This document shows, one piece after another, positions 19,374 through 29,954 of a stretch of 64,000 nucleotides of DNA (positions are counted from its first letter, which is position 1; the number at the start of each line of letters is the position of its first letter). The position numbers were made by a program, and so were the translations under genes. The DNA lies in the NCBI RefSeq assembly GCF_000219625.1, contig NC_018211.1:1302001-1366000 (forward strand). The letters are read 5' to 3'. Origin of the DNA: Zymoseptoria tritici IPO323 (Eukaryota; Ascomycota; Dothideomycetes; Mycosphaerellales; Mycosphaerellaceae). The notes under the pieces are model-generated. The model worked only from the letters and a program-made list of their open reading frames with translations. It did not search any database and had not been told where the DNA came from.

Positions 19374-21269
19374 TCAACTCGAACCTCCTGCGCCACTTTG
19401 CTGCGCCGCCGCCGCCTGTTGCGCGCCCGCCATAATTGCGGCCTGATCTCCGCTAGGCCTCCCACCCTCTGGCCGCGCGCGACTGTTAAGAGCACACCGA
19501 TAATCGAAAGTTTTTGCCTCCGAGACGGGATAGTACTCCTCCATTTCGTCGTCACTGTCACTATCAGAAACGACGCCTCTACTCAGCGCGCCCCGAGGTC
19601 TTGGTCTTCGCGCTTCGAGATGGACACGACCGCCGCGTCCGTACCGCAGACGGCAAGATGGGTTGACGAGATCCTTACCGAACAGGCTGGGTTCGCCAAA
19701 ATATGTCTCCATGGATGAGGGAGGCGGCACGGAGAAGGTGAAGCGAAATTGTGCCTCTGCTTCGGAGTCTGCTTCTCCTTGCGGCTTTGAGTTGGCCATT
19801 TCGGTGTCGCCGTCTCGATCTTGCGAGGTCGGTGAAGGCAGGGAGGGAGGTGGTGATGGATAGCCGAAGCTGTCCGGGAAGAGCGGACTCCACTTCGGTC
19901 GTTTGTCCGCAGGGTCAGCCGGCGGAGTGAGAGGACCCCACGTCCCGTCATGCCATTGACTATTCCATCGCCGGTGCTGGAATTTCCGGTTCTCAATGGT
20001 CTGGTTGACCTGCGCCTCCGCCTCGGCTTGCAGGTCCGCCAGCGAGATAAGGTCGTTCTCCGGAGCAGATCTCTCACCCACCGAACGAAGCCGGATGGTC
20101 GCTGGACGCTGCGAGCTGCCATCTCCTCGACCCTTGGTCTTGGCAGTGGGCTTCAAGGACTTGTCAGTAAAAGGCACGCCAACAGGCAGGTATCATCAGA
20201 GGTAAGCTCACCTTTGTGTTGACGAGCAGCTCTTCGTCCTCTCCCTTTTCGCCAACGATGTTCTTCGTAACTTTGACCTCTTTGAGTTTACGACGCTCCT
20301 CAAACACTTTCCGACTGATTTCAAGATTCTGCTTGTTTAATTCCTCCCGACTTCGGACCAGGTCGACCAATTGCCGCGCTTGCTCCAGCTCGATGCGGAG
20401 TTTCTTCAGCTTCTCCACCACTTGCGCATCTCGACCTCTGGTCTTGCGGGTTTGACGGACCTCGCGACGTCGGAAGCATACATACGGATCTGCGTCATCG
20501 GCTTCGGATGTGGTGTCCAGCACGCGGACTTTGATGGTCGGCATGAGGGCACGGTTCCTCTTCCTTACAGCCCAATACTGGTATATCGGACGCTGAAACC
20601 TCTGCGCTTCTGGCGTGAGAGGTGTCTCGCGCGCTTGCTCGATCTCATCAAGCGTCAGTATCGGCACATTAGCGTCGACATTGGCAAACGGTTGCAGTCG
20701 TTGGCTGGTCTCCTCGAACGATTCGATGACCTCTTCGAAGACATCCTCGGAACACTGGTTGGACTTCTCCTTGAGCGGCTGCCCATTGACGTCCTTGCCG
20801 TCGTTGAGCTGGGAGAGGAACGCCTCGTCCTCTTCATTCATGCAATACGCCGTGCCAATGCTGTCCTCGACCGTCGAACTGAATCGAATGTACGAGTATG
20901 GCGAAGCGAAACCTTTGGGGTACAGCTCGTCATATTTGACGTCTCTCGCTTTGGTCGCATCGGGTGTCGGGATGAAACTCTGCTTCGTCTTCAAACCTGA
21001 CACACTCGCGTTGGCAGCGTTGATGACGGCTTGGAGATGGACTTCCTGTGAGGACATCAGTATTGTCGATGACTGGACCGATGGTAGGTGATGAGATGGA
21101 GACGACTTACCACTTCCTCGCCCTTCTCGACACCCGTGTCGAATTGGGGAATGAGCCGCTGCGCTTCATCTTCGAGAGTCTCTTCGATTTCATTCTCGCG
21201 GATTATGCGCAGCGGCTGCTTCGTGTTGAGCTTCCGTTGCCTGACATGTCGTGCATTCCGCGTGGACAT
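19374..21269 (-). CDS. EPL1: Enhancer-of-polycomb-like protein, NuA4 subunit
   Basis: Three exons: 21111..21269, 20212..21045 and 19374..20150 (introns 65 and 61 bp), 589 aa. The EPcA region begins VRQRKLNTKQPLRIIRENEIE, continues with HLQAVINAANA and YDELYPKGFASPYSYIRFSST, and includes the conserved block TPEAQRFQRPIYQYW and RNRALMPTIKVR. After it comes the helical stretch with KLRIELEQARQLVDLVRSRE. The third exon is low-complexity, with QRPATIRLRS and PPPADP-type segments and an acidic DSDSDDEMEEYYP. For intron 2 I chose the acceptor TTGAAG because the alternative four codons upstream lies too close to the branch CTGAC. Known: Epl1 holds the Esa1-Yng2 core of the NuA4/piccolo histone H4/H2A acetyltransferase. 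Nuclear. Confidence 0.93.
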
Positions 21270-21840
21270 GGCCGAAGCCTGCCCAGCTTAGTAATCAAGC
21301 AGGCCGCGGGCGCAAAGCCTGCAGAGAATTTTCTCAGTCGATGCGACGGAGCGTGGGGGTTGTCGAGCATCAGTGAGGTCGCGTTCGGATCGCAATATTC
21401 ATTCCGAGTGATGCGTCGTATTCGCTGGTGAGTAATTCACGTCGCATGTGCGTTTTGTGAATTTCTCGATGAATTTGTGGTCGTGATGATGGATATTGTG
21501 GGCGTGACTGTATGGCGAGTTCGGGCTTGTCGTCGAGACGCAAGGTGTTGTTTCCAAAGGCCAGCTTAGCGGCCTACCTCGGCCAATCACGCTTAGTTAG
21601 GGCTCGAAACGCGTGTGCTTGCCATGGAACCGACATCATCGTCGACCAAGCTTCAGCTTCACTTCTACTTGTACCGTCGATCTTTTGTCAACCACTTCTT
21701 TGGAACAGCCTGGAAATTGAGACGATTCACGTCACGCCGAACAAGAGAATGTCTAGCGACCATTCATTCACATTCGTGACTCTTACTACTTCATACCGCT
21801 AAGTTCTCAACAACAATCGCATGTGATAATACCGCAGCAA
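21270..21840 (-). other. Intergenic, promoter of EPL1
   Basis: No gene found. Small frames on both strands have no domain-like content. Confidence 0.4.
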
Positions 21841-22254
21841 TCATTCCTCCTTCTCTCCCATCTCGGGAAACATTCTCAGCAAAGTCTCAAATACCGCATC
21901 CGGCGCCACACTGAATCCCAACTTCGTCTTCGGCGACAACTCCCGACTCAGATTTACTACATCCTCGAACAGTTCCGTGAACTCTTTCTTCCCGCGAATG
22001 CCGAACCCAATCGTGAAACCATCGAAGTGTGTGCCGACCAGGAGCTCACGCAGCTCTTTCAAGCTGGTCGCGGGATCATTGGGGTTTAACTCCACTGCAG
22101 AGGGTTCGAAGCCGTGCTGACGTGCTTTTTCGAGGTTGGCCATGATGGATGCGCGGTTTGCTTGTGCGGAGCCGAATTGAGCGGCGTGGTCGGCGGCGAT
22201 GAAGCGTCCTAGGCCTGCGACGAGGACTCTTTTGGCTGCTGGGGTGGAAGACAT
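21841..22254 (-). CDS. Conserved fungal small protein of unknown function
   Basis: 137 aa, single exon, ATG at 22254. It begins KRVLVAGLGRF and continues with RASIMANLEKARQHGFEPSAVELNPNDPATSLKELRELL, then HFDGFTIGFGIRGKKEFTELFEDVV, SPKTKLGFSVAPD and an acidic tail. The alternation of strands and helices fits a small Rossmann-like or response-regulator-like fold (strand-loop-helix: VLVAGLG, VELNP, GFTIGFGIRG, LGFSVAP). This family is frequent in ascomycetes but, as far as I know, uncharacterised. No catalytic residues can be named. It looks cytosolic. Both ends are clean and no intron is needed. Confidence 0.7.
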   Translation of the reverse strand: MSSTPAAKRVLVAGLGRFIAADHAAQFGSAQANRASIMANLEKARQHGFEPSAVELNPNDPATSLKELRELLVGTHFDGFTIGFGIRGKKEFTELFEDVVNLSRELSPKTKLGFSVAPDAVFETLLRMFPEMGEKEE

Positions 22255-22810
22255 GTTTGTTGATGTGGTAGCGTTGTGAGGCTGCGGTGTTGAAACTTTG
22301 TGGTTTGCTGTTTGATGCTGAATGGAGAAGTGTTGCAGAGGAAGGACTTGATTTGTGACGTCTATCTGGGAGTAAGTATGTGCGATATCTGAGCTTTTAT
22401 CTATCTTCTCATGCGCATGATATGTGAGGCATATGCGAGATGCATTCGAGGTTCGGTTCCTTCAAAGCTGACAAAGCTCGGGTCTTTTGAGACCGTGTCG
22501 GCCGAGCATTGCTCCTTGGCCGACAGTTCCATCTCCACTACTGCGCATCTGCACTCCACAGCGAGACTGTCAATTGCTCCGGACGCTTACAAGTCAACAT
22601 GTTGCCATTTCCGGTGACTGCCAAAGCTGTACTTCCATCAAGTCATGATGCCGAAGGCTCGAAGAAGCAAGTACAGCCAAGCTGATGGAGGATCGCTGAC
22701 TGCGCGTCACCACAGCCGAGCTACCATCCACCAGCGTGAACAACAGTAAGTCCAGCAACCACTTCAACAGGTGAGAACACTCTCTTCCTCCTCCCTTCGC
22801 CCATCCCACG
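22255..22810. other. Divergent promoter region, no gene
   Basis: Lies between the small unknown gene (minus) and the DUF1295-type gene (plus). The last 60 bp before 22811 are C/A/T-rich as in fungal leaders. Confidence 0.4.
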
Positions 22811-23662
22811 ATGTCCTACACCACCACATCTCGCCGCCACGACTCAATCTCCCGCGGGAACTACACACCCAATCCCAGCGGCACAGCGACCTTCTTCCTC
22901 GGCCGCCTCGCCGACCCTTTCATCCAGTATGGATTTCTCGCGAAGAACTGGGGCAACCCGATCATCACGCGTCTAGGCGGCAAGAGCCTTCCCGCCGGCC
23001 CAGCTTGGATTACACATACGCCCTTTGACCGACTCGGACTCTCACCCTATCGGAGCATCATGTTCCTGATGTCGGTGGGAAGTGTATTGAAGCAGAACTA
23101 CCACCTGTCCGTGGTGATGCAAGAGCAAGTGTCCGTCGGGTTGGGGTTGCAAAATGCTGTGGGCAATGCATTCGGGAATGCGCTGAATTCAATCCTGTTT
23201 GTCTGCGCGCAGACGTCGGCGAGTGTGAATGGAGAACATTTCCCGCAGACGCCGTTGATTGTTGGCTCGGCGTTGTACGTGACTGGTATGGCCATCGAGG
23301 TAGTGTCGGAGCAACAGAGGTACTTGTGGAAGAAGAGGAGGGAGAACAAGGGAAAGGTGTATGGAGGTGGACTTTTCAGTCTGGCGAGGCACGTCAACTA
23401 CTTTGGTTTCGGGCTTTGGAGGGTGGGATATGCGCTTGCTGCGGGTGGGTGGTTGTGGAGTGCCATCACTGGTGCATTGGTGGCATATCAGTTTGGGAAG
23501 AACATTGTACCAGTGCACGAGCATTATCTGCAGGAAAAGGTAAGATGTTGGAGAGCTGTCTTCGCGTTTAATGTTTGGCTGACCTCGATATTGCAGTATG
23601 GCGAACAGTACAAGCACTACGAGCGAGCGACGCCGTGCAAGGTGGTGCCCTTCCTTTACTAG
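22811..23662 (+). CDS. DUF1295 / steroid 5-alpha-reductase-like membrane protein
   Basis: Exons 22811..23539 and 23597..23662 with a 57-bp intron (GTAAGA, GGCTGACC, TTGCAG), 264 aa. The intron is a multiple of three without a stop, so the unspliced frame is also open. Several hydrophobic helices are visible: SPYRSIMFLMSVGSVLKQ, FGNALNSILFVCAQTSAS, PLIVGSALYVTGMAIEVV and GYALAAGGWLWSAITGALVAYQF. The C-terminal family signature is present: KGKVYGGGLFSLARHVNYFGF, then the short last exon YGEQYKHYERATPCKVVPFLY. Members of this fold use NADPH at the R-H-x-N-Y-x-G motif (here RHVNYFGF) to reduce lipid double bonds. The substrate here is unknown. Confidence 0.85.
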   Translation: MSYTTTSRRHDSISRGNYTPNPSGTATFFLGRLADPFIQYGFLAKNWGNPIITRLGGKSLPAGPAWITHTPFDRLGLSPYRSIMFLMSVGSVLKQNYHLSVVMQEQVSVGLGLQNAVGNAFGNALNSILFVCAQTSASVNGEHFPQTPLIVGSALYVTGMAIEVVSEQQRYLWKKRRENKGKVYGGGLFSLARHVNYFGFGLWRVGYALAAGGWLWSAITGALVAYQFGKNIVPVHEHYLQEKVRCWRAVFAFNVWLTSILQYGEQYKHYERATPCKVVPFLY

Positions 23663-23873
23663 GAATGCATGTTCGGTATGGAGAGACGATCGTTGACCTA
23701 ATCCGAGCTATATGATGATGGGGTTTGACAATGCATGGGAAGATTGAGCGAGATACCCTGTTTGCTGTAATGGAGTCTGAGACGCCTGTCTGCCGATGGC
23801 TTGACATTCGGGACTAGTCTGTGTTCCATCTCCGCTAATGTTTCGTCTCCTGAAGTGATGTTCCGTAGACAAC

Positions 23874-25996
23874 CTACTCTAATCCCTTGATTCCGATGTC
23901 TTGCATTGCATTGCGGAGAATGGTCTCCTTGATCGCAGCAAAAATAACGCGCAAGGAAGTTACATCGTCGAGTTCCAGTAAGTGCGGATAAAGTGCGAGG
24001 CGGGCGCGGTTGAGCTGGTGGAATCTCCACAGAATGTACTTGGCGCCCCTGTTGAGGTCATCCCCTCCGTTGTAGTCGGGAAAGTACTGCTTGAGAGGCG
24101 AGTGTGCCATCTTGGCCCTGAACGATCCAGCATTGCCCAGCAGCAGTATCACCGAGGCTCTCATGAACCATCGCGAATTGACTACACTGTCGAAGAAGAC
24201 CAGAGGTTCCATGAGACCATTTGCTGTGTCAAGCCACGGCACATCATACCGCGAGAGGTCAACGCAGAAAATGATGCTCGTGACGTGCTCGAACATGGCG
24301 AGTACGTTCTTCCGCTCGCGGTTCTCTTGCTTCACACGGGTAAGGTTGACCGATAGAGCACCCATCTGAATCTTCACTTCGTTCATACTGCTTCGTACCT
24401 TGAGCACGTCTTCTCCCGAGGGTTTGTACGTAGACATGCATATTCGATCCGCCTTCTGGAGGAAGCTGTAGAGAATTAGCAGTAGAATATTGCGCAGTCG
24501 ATAGTCAGTCCGAGCCGGCCACCAGCGAATCAGAGCCACTTACTATGATGCATAGTGTGGCATAAAGAGATCTTGTCGACAGTCGGCATATTCTGTCCAG
24601 AGCCAAGTCACAGCCAATCCGAAGTCCGCGTTCAGGGGTATTGCAGGATCTGGGTCGACCGCGCAAGACAGTATCGCCTCGATTCTGCGGCGGGAAATTT
24701 CCCCTGCTGGCGACTCGGACTCCATTGCAGCATGCTCGGACTCCATTGCGGCATGTGCAATCGCCTTTGCATATTGTACTAGCGTTCGGTACACAATTTG
24801 TCGGTAGATAAGCAGCTCTGTTGCAGTGTATTGTTTCTCTCCAGGATCGTAAAGAAGCAGTAGATGCTCGAGGAGGACATCGATATCGTGGTCAGAAGTG
24901 CCTATCAAGAGTACATCGCACTGCCGACGCAGGCGCTTGGCGTCCGCCTCTAGACCCTGGTCTATTCTTCGAGATTTTGTGTGTGACTCTTTATCACCCC
25001 TCGATGTCCGCGGAATTCGTACTTCTGAGGTCTGGCTTGCATGACCGTGGGCGGTCGAATCCGAAGGTCCAACTGGGAAGCTGGACACACCCGAATCATC
25101 AGGCTGTTCTGTGGTGTCTTGCTGAATTTGCGTGGTTTGCTTAGAAGACGACGGGTTCGTGACTGTGGCTCTCGTGTCAACGGCGCGAAGTTGCGGAGCG
25201 CTTCCCTTCTGAGCCCTCGCATTCTCCTTGACAGACTGTCTGATGAATCTGTCGTAGACGTCCGTAAACCACATTACCTTGTCGAAGGTGAAAATGGTCG
25301 AAAATTTGGACTTGGAACTCAAACCTGTCATGCGAGAGCGGTTCGAAGATCTGTCGTCTCGATGCACAATGAGGGACGCTGTGTCTTTTTCCAGCCGTGT
25401 CATGAGCTTGCGGGTCGATTTCGACTTCAGTATATTCTCTTTCTGTGACGCTGTTGTGCTGCAGCTATGTGAGCTGCGCTGTCAAACGATATGATAGCAA
25501 GTACCGACCAGCTGAATACCGTCAGATGCAGGTTCAAGGCAGTGATTTGACCCTCAATCATCCTTTGCAATTCATCCGATCTTGGAGACGTACTCGCTTG
25601 TGAGGATGGCTGTTGTTCCAGCTGTACGTCGATTTGAGTTATCAATAGCCGGCTGAGTGTCAAAGACTTGTCCAGCCCCATCTTCAGCAAATAGTGCTCA
25701 TCGTCCAGATCGGACTCTAGCCACTCGTGCAGCTTCGTGAGTGCCGTTCTCCAGGTCTCCAGAAGTGTTTCGAAATGCAATGTTCCGATATCAATAGAAG
25801 TCCCGCCGCCTGCATGGCTCTCATGGACTTTGCCCAACGTAGTGCCCAGAATGTCGAGAATGTTGGCAACCGTGCCTGTCGTGTTGACAATTGTGATGGA
25901 ACCCTGGGCATAGTAGTCGCCGTTGTAGACCTGAGCGTTATCGTTAGCGACGATATCTTTGTAGCTGTGGCCAGTTGGCGCTAGACTTCGGTCCAT
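23874..25996 (-). CDS. HRAM amyloid motif + fungal N-terminal domain + degenerate G-alpha-like protein
   Basis: Three exons: 25509..25996, 24544..25458 and 23874..24465 (introns 50 and 78 bp), 664 aa; the phases close exactly. An N-terminal repeat at residues 11-29 (SYKDIVANDN..., with Asn-25, Gly-26 and Tyr-29) resembles the HET-s amyloid pseudorepeat. A helical region follows to about residue 200, with RLEKDTASLIVHRD, a type often seen at the front of fungal NLR and G-alpha-like proteins. From about 340 the chain aligns to heterotrimeric G-alpha: CDVLLIGTSDHDID replaces the P-loop, YFLQKADRICMSTYKPSGEDVL is kept, FEHVTSIIFCVDLSRYD and SVVNSRWFMRASVILLL are kept, but the NKxD site reads LGNAGS. 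GTP binding is therefore unlikely. It is divergent with the HeLo gene at 26315. Start at 25996 (AGAC-ATG-G) chosen over 26083 for context. Confidence 0.82.
24714..24755. repeat. Two 21-bp tandem repeats inside the G-alpha-like gene
   Basis: ctcggactccattgc(a/g)gcatg occurs twice back to back. On the coding strand it encodes H-A-A-M-E-S-E twice, in the all-helical insertion region. In-frame, so harmless to the reading frame. Confidence 0.85.
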
Positions 25997-26314
25997 GTCT
26001 TGCGAAGCTAGGATGGCGGGACGAGGAGTCTCCAATTGTAGGACAACTACTGGCCGTCCGTCGTGCTCCGTGAAATGTAGCACATCGCATGCGCTGAGCC
26101 CGAGGATCTCAGCCTCGCTACTCCACCCAGTCAGCCTCGCGATGCATGGCCCACATCTAGCCGCAGCTCATGGACTCGAGGCAATGCACTGCGCCGAGCT
26201 GCGTCGAGCTGCGCTAAGAATAGTATAGATGGTGCCAGATCGTATATTAGGTGAGTCGACCCACGGCTGGTTCATCGATTGCTGGCGGTGGAAGTACCAC
26301 GTTCCTTTTGAGCC
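25997..26314. promoter_or_regulatory. Shared divergent promoter of the amyloid-motif gene pair
   Basis: 318 bp between the two start codons. AT-rich bits (aagaatagtatagatg, gtatattagg near 26217-26250) could be TATA elements. A short direct repeat, cgagctgcg, occurs twice just upstream. The layout would allow joint regulation. Confidence 0.5.
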
Positions 26315-27292
26315 ATGAGTGGTCTTACTGCATTGAGCGCACCTGGGCTCTTCTTGACGGGCGTTCGGTACTTTGAACTCATTCAACTCGGGCGCAACTT
26401 CCAGGACGACTTTGGCATATGCGTTTTGCAGCTACGCCACGTACAGCGGCGCTTCTACCGATGGGGCGAGTCTGTCGGCATTACCGACCAGGAGTCACCA
26501 GCCTACCGATTGGCGACCCATGATCGCTCTGATGATCTTGATCTCGTGGATGAGACTTTGGAGGCTATTGTCGAGCAGCTGAGCCGAGCACAAAAGGATG
26601 CAGCTGGGTATGCTAGACGGCTTACAAAGACTTCGCTTGGCAACGCGGTCGAGGAGCTTGACATCCTGGATGAAGACGCGCAGCTTGCATCAGACACCTC
26701 AATCGGTTCCCGCAGTGCAACTAGACTGCGCAACAGCAGAGTGGGCAAAGCGTATCGCAGGTCGCTGCATTTTGGAGATGTACTGACCGGTCGGACTCAA
26801 TGGGCACTCTACAAGAAGACAGAATTCTCCGATCTGCTTACCAAAATTACGAACCTCCTCAATGAGCTCGAGAAAGCCTTGCCTGGAAAGCTCGAGGATG
26901 TCGCAAGGGTTGACGCCCAACAACTTCTCGTCGACGAGGATGGCGTCGAGGCACCAGCCGAGGAAGTTGGGACGATTATCGATGTTTCTGTGAATACAGA
27001 TCCTGTCTTCTCAGCTGCTCTGAACTCGATAACTGCCAAACATGGCCACGTCTTTGAAAGCATGATCTACAAGGGCTATGCGCGGGCACACAATGGCGAC
27101 AACTATGCTACGATTCCTATTGGCGGTGTCGCATCGTCCGGCACTTACAGGAAGATTGTAGCTGGCGGCAATTCTCGAACCCATCTTGGAAACAACTACG
27201 GTTATGCTCAGCAGTCTTCAGTTCTGTTGCAAGAGGATCGTTCTGCTAAAAATTCCGGTTCCAGGAATTCAATTCCACCAGCAGAAGGATAA
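26315..27292 (+). CDS. HET-S-like HeLo-domain protein with two C-terminal HRAM amyloid repeats
   Basis: 325 aa, one exon. The ATG at 26315 is preceded by an in-frame TGA two codons upstream, so the start is firm. Residues 1 to about 200 follow the HeLo fold: a short hydrophobic N-terminus (SGLTALSAPGLFLTGV), then YFELIQLGRNFQDDFG, RFYRWGESVGITD, QWALYKKTEF and LLNELEKALP. A flexible stretch follows. Two 19-residue pseudorepeats lie at 246-264 and 277-295, each with Gly at position 16 and Tyr at position 19; the second also has S-R and L-G-N-N-Y. Known: in Podospora HET-S, amyloid templating of such repeats refolds HeLo, exposes the N-terminal helix and makes a membrane pore that kills the cell. 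Whether this one is an active HET-S type or an inert HET-s type cannot be told. Confidence 0.9.
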   Translation: MSGLTALSAPGLFLTGVRYFELIQLGRNFQDDFGICVLQLRHVQRRFYRWGESVGITDQESPAYRLATHDRSDDLDLVDETLEAIVEQLSRAQKDAAGYARRLTKTSLGNAVEELDILDEDAQLASDTSIGSRSATRLRNSRVGKAYRRSLHFGDVLTGRTQWALYKKTEFSDLLTKITNLLNELEKALPGKLEDVARVDAQQLLVDEDGVEAPAEEVGTIIDVSVNTDPVFSAALNSITAKHGHVFESMIYKGYARAHNGDNYATIPIGGVASSGTYRKIVAGGNSRTHLGNNYGYAQQSSVLLQEDRSAKNSGSRNSIPPAEG

Positions 27293-28203
27293 GCCGACGA
27301 CCTGTATCACGGAGCTTTCTGATGGTTGACACTCTGTCATAGTCTGGCCCTGGCCAAAAGGTGGCTGCTTTTCACCAGATGAAGGCCGAATTCGTGTCAG
27401 CTCCAATCGGCTACCTTCGTAGATCGGAGTGTTTCGGTCAATCCGAACGGAACGAAGTGCAAGTTGTGTTGTGTATCATTCAACTACTGCAGGCAATACA
27501 TGCCTTTACGATGGACATTCAACGCTGTATCCCCGCCACAGTCCTCTCTCCATCGCAACTACCTTACTAAGATTCTGCTTCGTACAACATTCGTATAGCG
27601 TAACGTCATTGGTCCAGCAATTCACCTCTCGGCAAACGGAAGCTTTGCATCCCCGCGACGAAGCTTGTCGTCACTCTATAGACACACCAGCGACTCCAGT
27701 TTTATTCATCTTCGAGCCAACCACACACAATCGTCCTTCAACAGCAGATCCTTTTTTCTCCACGGTCGAGCACTCTTGTGGAGAAAAAGATGGGGCGAAA
27801 GGGAAAGAGGCAAGCAACCCTGCACGGAGGAACTTCCTCTTCCTCTTCGTCGTGGTTGCTTGGCTTGCTTTGCTTCGGCCTCGGACTCCACAACGGCGAC
27901 CTGCCCTTCTAGGTACGCTTCTTTCGACTAGACTCGACCGAGCGAGGGAAGGATTGGGCTACCGTGTGTTCACTATTATTGTGCACCCGCTCTCAACTAG
28001 GCGAGCCGGTCTTATAAGCACACGCGAGCAGCAGCATCCTGCTGATGTCGTCGATGGTTTGAGACCCTCTCTTTCTCGCTTTACTTCACTTCATCTTACT
28101 CTCCATCTTCTTCTTGTGTGCGTCACGAGCCATCAGCTTCCAAAGGTTGCCTCCCGTCATCAGAAGAACGACTTCACACTGCACACAACACAACATTGCG
28201 AAC
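27293..28203 (+). other. Intergenic, long pyrimidine-rich promoter of the DUF3712 gene
   Basis: No convincing gene. CT-rich runs (for example 28063-28120, containing tctctctttctcgctttac) precede the ATG at 28204, as in strongly expressed fungal genes. Confidence 0.4.
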
Positions 28204-29373
28204 ATGGCTATAAAGGCAGCATCAAGCGACGAGACGCTGGAGAAGGGGCCCTCCAACATCAGCAGCAAGCCGACGAAAGGTCAGAAGGCCAGAGCGCATT
28301 GTGGAAAGTGGTGGTGGATTTATCTGATTGCTTTCGTCATTGTGGTGCTCGTGGTTGTCTTACCAGTGTTTGTCTCACAATCCTCACCCCACTTCACGAA
28401 AGCCACAATGTCTGACAACAATCTCACAGCATCTACGTTGGATACCCAAATATCGCTCGCGACGGTGTTGCAGACTCGAAGCTGGTCCCGACCTCAGAAT
28501 CCTTCCTGAACCCATCGCCAGATTCTTTTGACCTTGAACTGGACACTGTTCTCCTTTCGGACTCGAAGTTTCACCCTACATTGAAACCGTTCAACGGCTC
28601 CCTCTACTTGGATGGCGGCGAGACACCGTTCGCCTTCATTGATGTCCCACAAATCAAGGCTAAGAACGGAACCGTAGCGCATATTGCGCAGAGAGTCACG
28701 ATTCCGGATCAAACTCAATTTCAGAACTTTTGTATCACAGCGCTGAGCAGCGAGACGTACACGTTGAGATTGAGAGGAAAGGGCGATTTGAAGCAAGGGT
28801 CGTTGCAGACGATTAGTGTCAACTATGATCAGCCTGTGCAGTCGAAGGGTGAGTTCTCCCAACACCTCCCTCTATCACATTTGCAAACTCTGACAATGAA
28901 TTGCGACAGGTCTGAACGGATTCAAGGGATTGGAAATCACCTCCTTCTTCCTCCAGACCGACAACAGCACCGTCTCCGCTGGTGTCAATTCCAACGGTAC
29001 AGTCATGATTCCCAACCCTTCCGTCTTGACACTCGCAGTTGGAGATGCAAGTTTCGATATTTCCGTCAACGGTACCAAGATCGCAAACTCGACGATTCCG
29101 GATTTGACGCTCACGCCTGGTAACAACACCTATCCGATCAATGTTCTCAGCGATGTCCCTGCTGTAACGACACTGCTTGGCAACCCAGCTTATCAATGTG
29201 GCATGCTGCCTGTGGATATCACCGGCGTGGAGAGTGTGTACAACGGAGAGGTCCTGCCCTACTTTACCGCGGCACTGAGGCATAACTCGGTGCGGAGTAT
29301 GCTGAATATCGTGCCGGCGCTGCAGAAGCAGGGCTTGGAAGCTTTGATTGAGGGCAAGGAGTGTACTTTGTAA
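28204..29373 (+). CDS. DUF3712-type single-pass membrane protein
   Basis: Three exons: 28204..28367, 28430..28848 and 28910..29373 (introns 62 and 61 bp, both with CTGAC branches), 348 aa. About 35 hydrophilic residues precede one strong membrane helix (WWWIYLIAFVIVVLVVVLPV). The first splice joins it to IYVGYPNIARDGV, the usual start of the large outer domain. The domain then shows SFNPTP-like SPDSFDLELDTVLLSDSKFHPTL, FIDVPQ, and VPAVTTLLGN with LEALIEGKECTL at the end. Several N-x-S/T sites (NGSLY, NGTVA, NNTYP, NSTIP) fit a lumenal or extracellular domain. The family is common in filamentous fungi. The role is not known to me, and a lipid-transfer or cell-surface function is only speculation. 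Confidence 0.82.
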
Positions 29374-29954
29374 TCAGGAAAGCTGGGTCGAGGACAAACA
29401 GAATTGAGTCGCTGCCGCGACTGATAGATGGGATGAGGTTCCCATGGATGGTCCTGATGGAATGATGTTAATACCCCGTCGCATGTATGAGAGAAGAGAG
29501 CGTGTATAGTTTACGGTCAATTTAGTGAAAGTCTACGCGATGGTCCTCGAGTGGATCTGCAATTTTTCTTGTAAGTCAAAACAATGAGAGCTACTTTCTA
29601 CAAAGACCATTACCCGCACTTTCGCCCAACGGACCCGCTGTGTGTCCTCGACAGATGCACATCGTGATCTGACTGCGTAGTGGTCGAGCTATTTACAGCG
29701 ATGAAAAGCTCATGGCTGAGCAATGCTGCGGTGGTTGACTGTATCATTGTTGCTGCCGAAGCTGATTCACCTAGTGCGAAAGGGTCGTTACGATCGGGGA
29801 ATCTTCGGCTTTCCGTTTGGCTGGAAGCTTTTTGAACCTTGGATCGCGAACAAGATATTTTCGAACAACCGCTCTGAAGCACGCTGTGCCCTACAATCTC
29901 GATCAAATTTCCAGCTGAGCGCACTGTTGCTGTGTGCAAGTGGGCTTCGCGACA
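29374..29954. other. Intergenic, no gene seen
   Basis: 3' region of the DUF3712 gene and promoter of the homoserine kinase fusion. No supported coding sequence. Confidence 0.4.

Noticed and set aside
20371..21000. 209-codon plus-strand frame
   Set aside because: Antisense of the highly conserved EPL1 exon 2.
27429..28415. 328-codon plus-strand frame before the DUF3712 gene
   Set aside because: Covers a pyrimidine-rich promoter and reads the DUF3712 start in a wrong frame; composition is low complexity.
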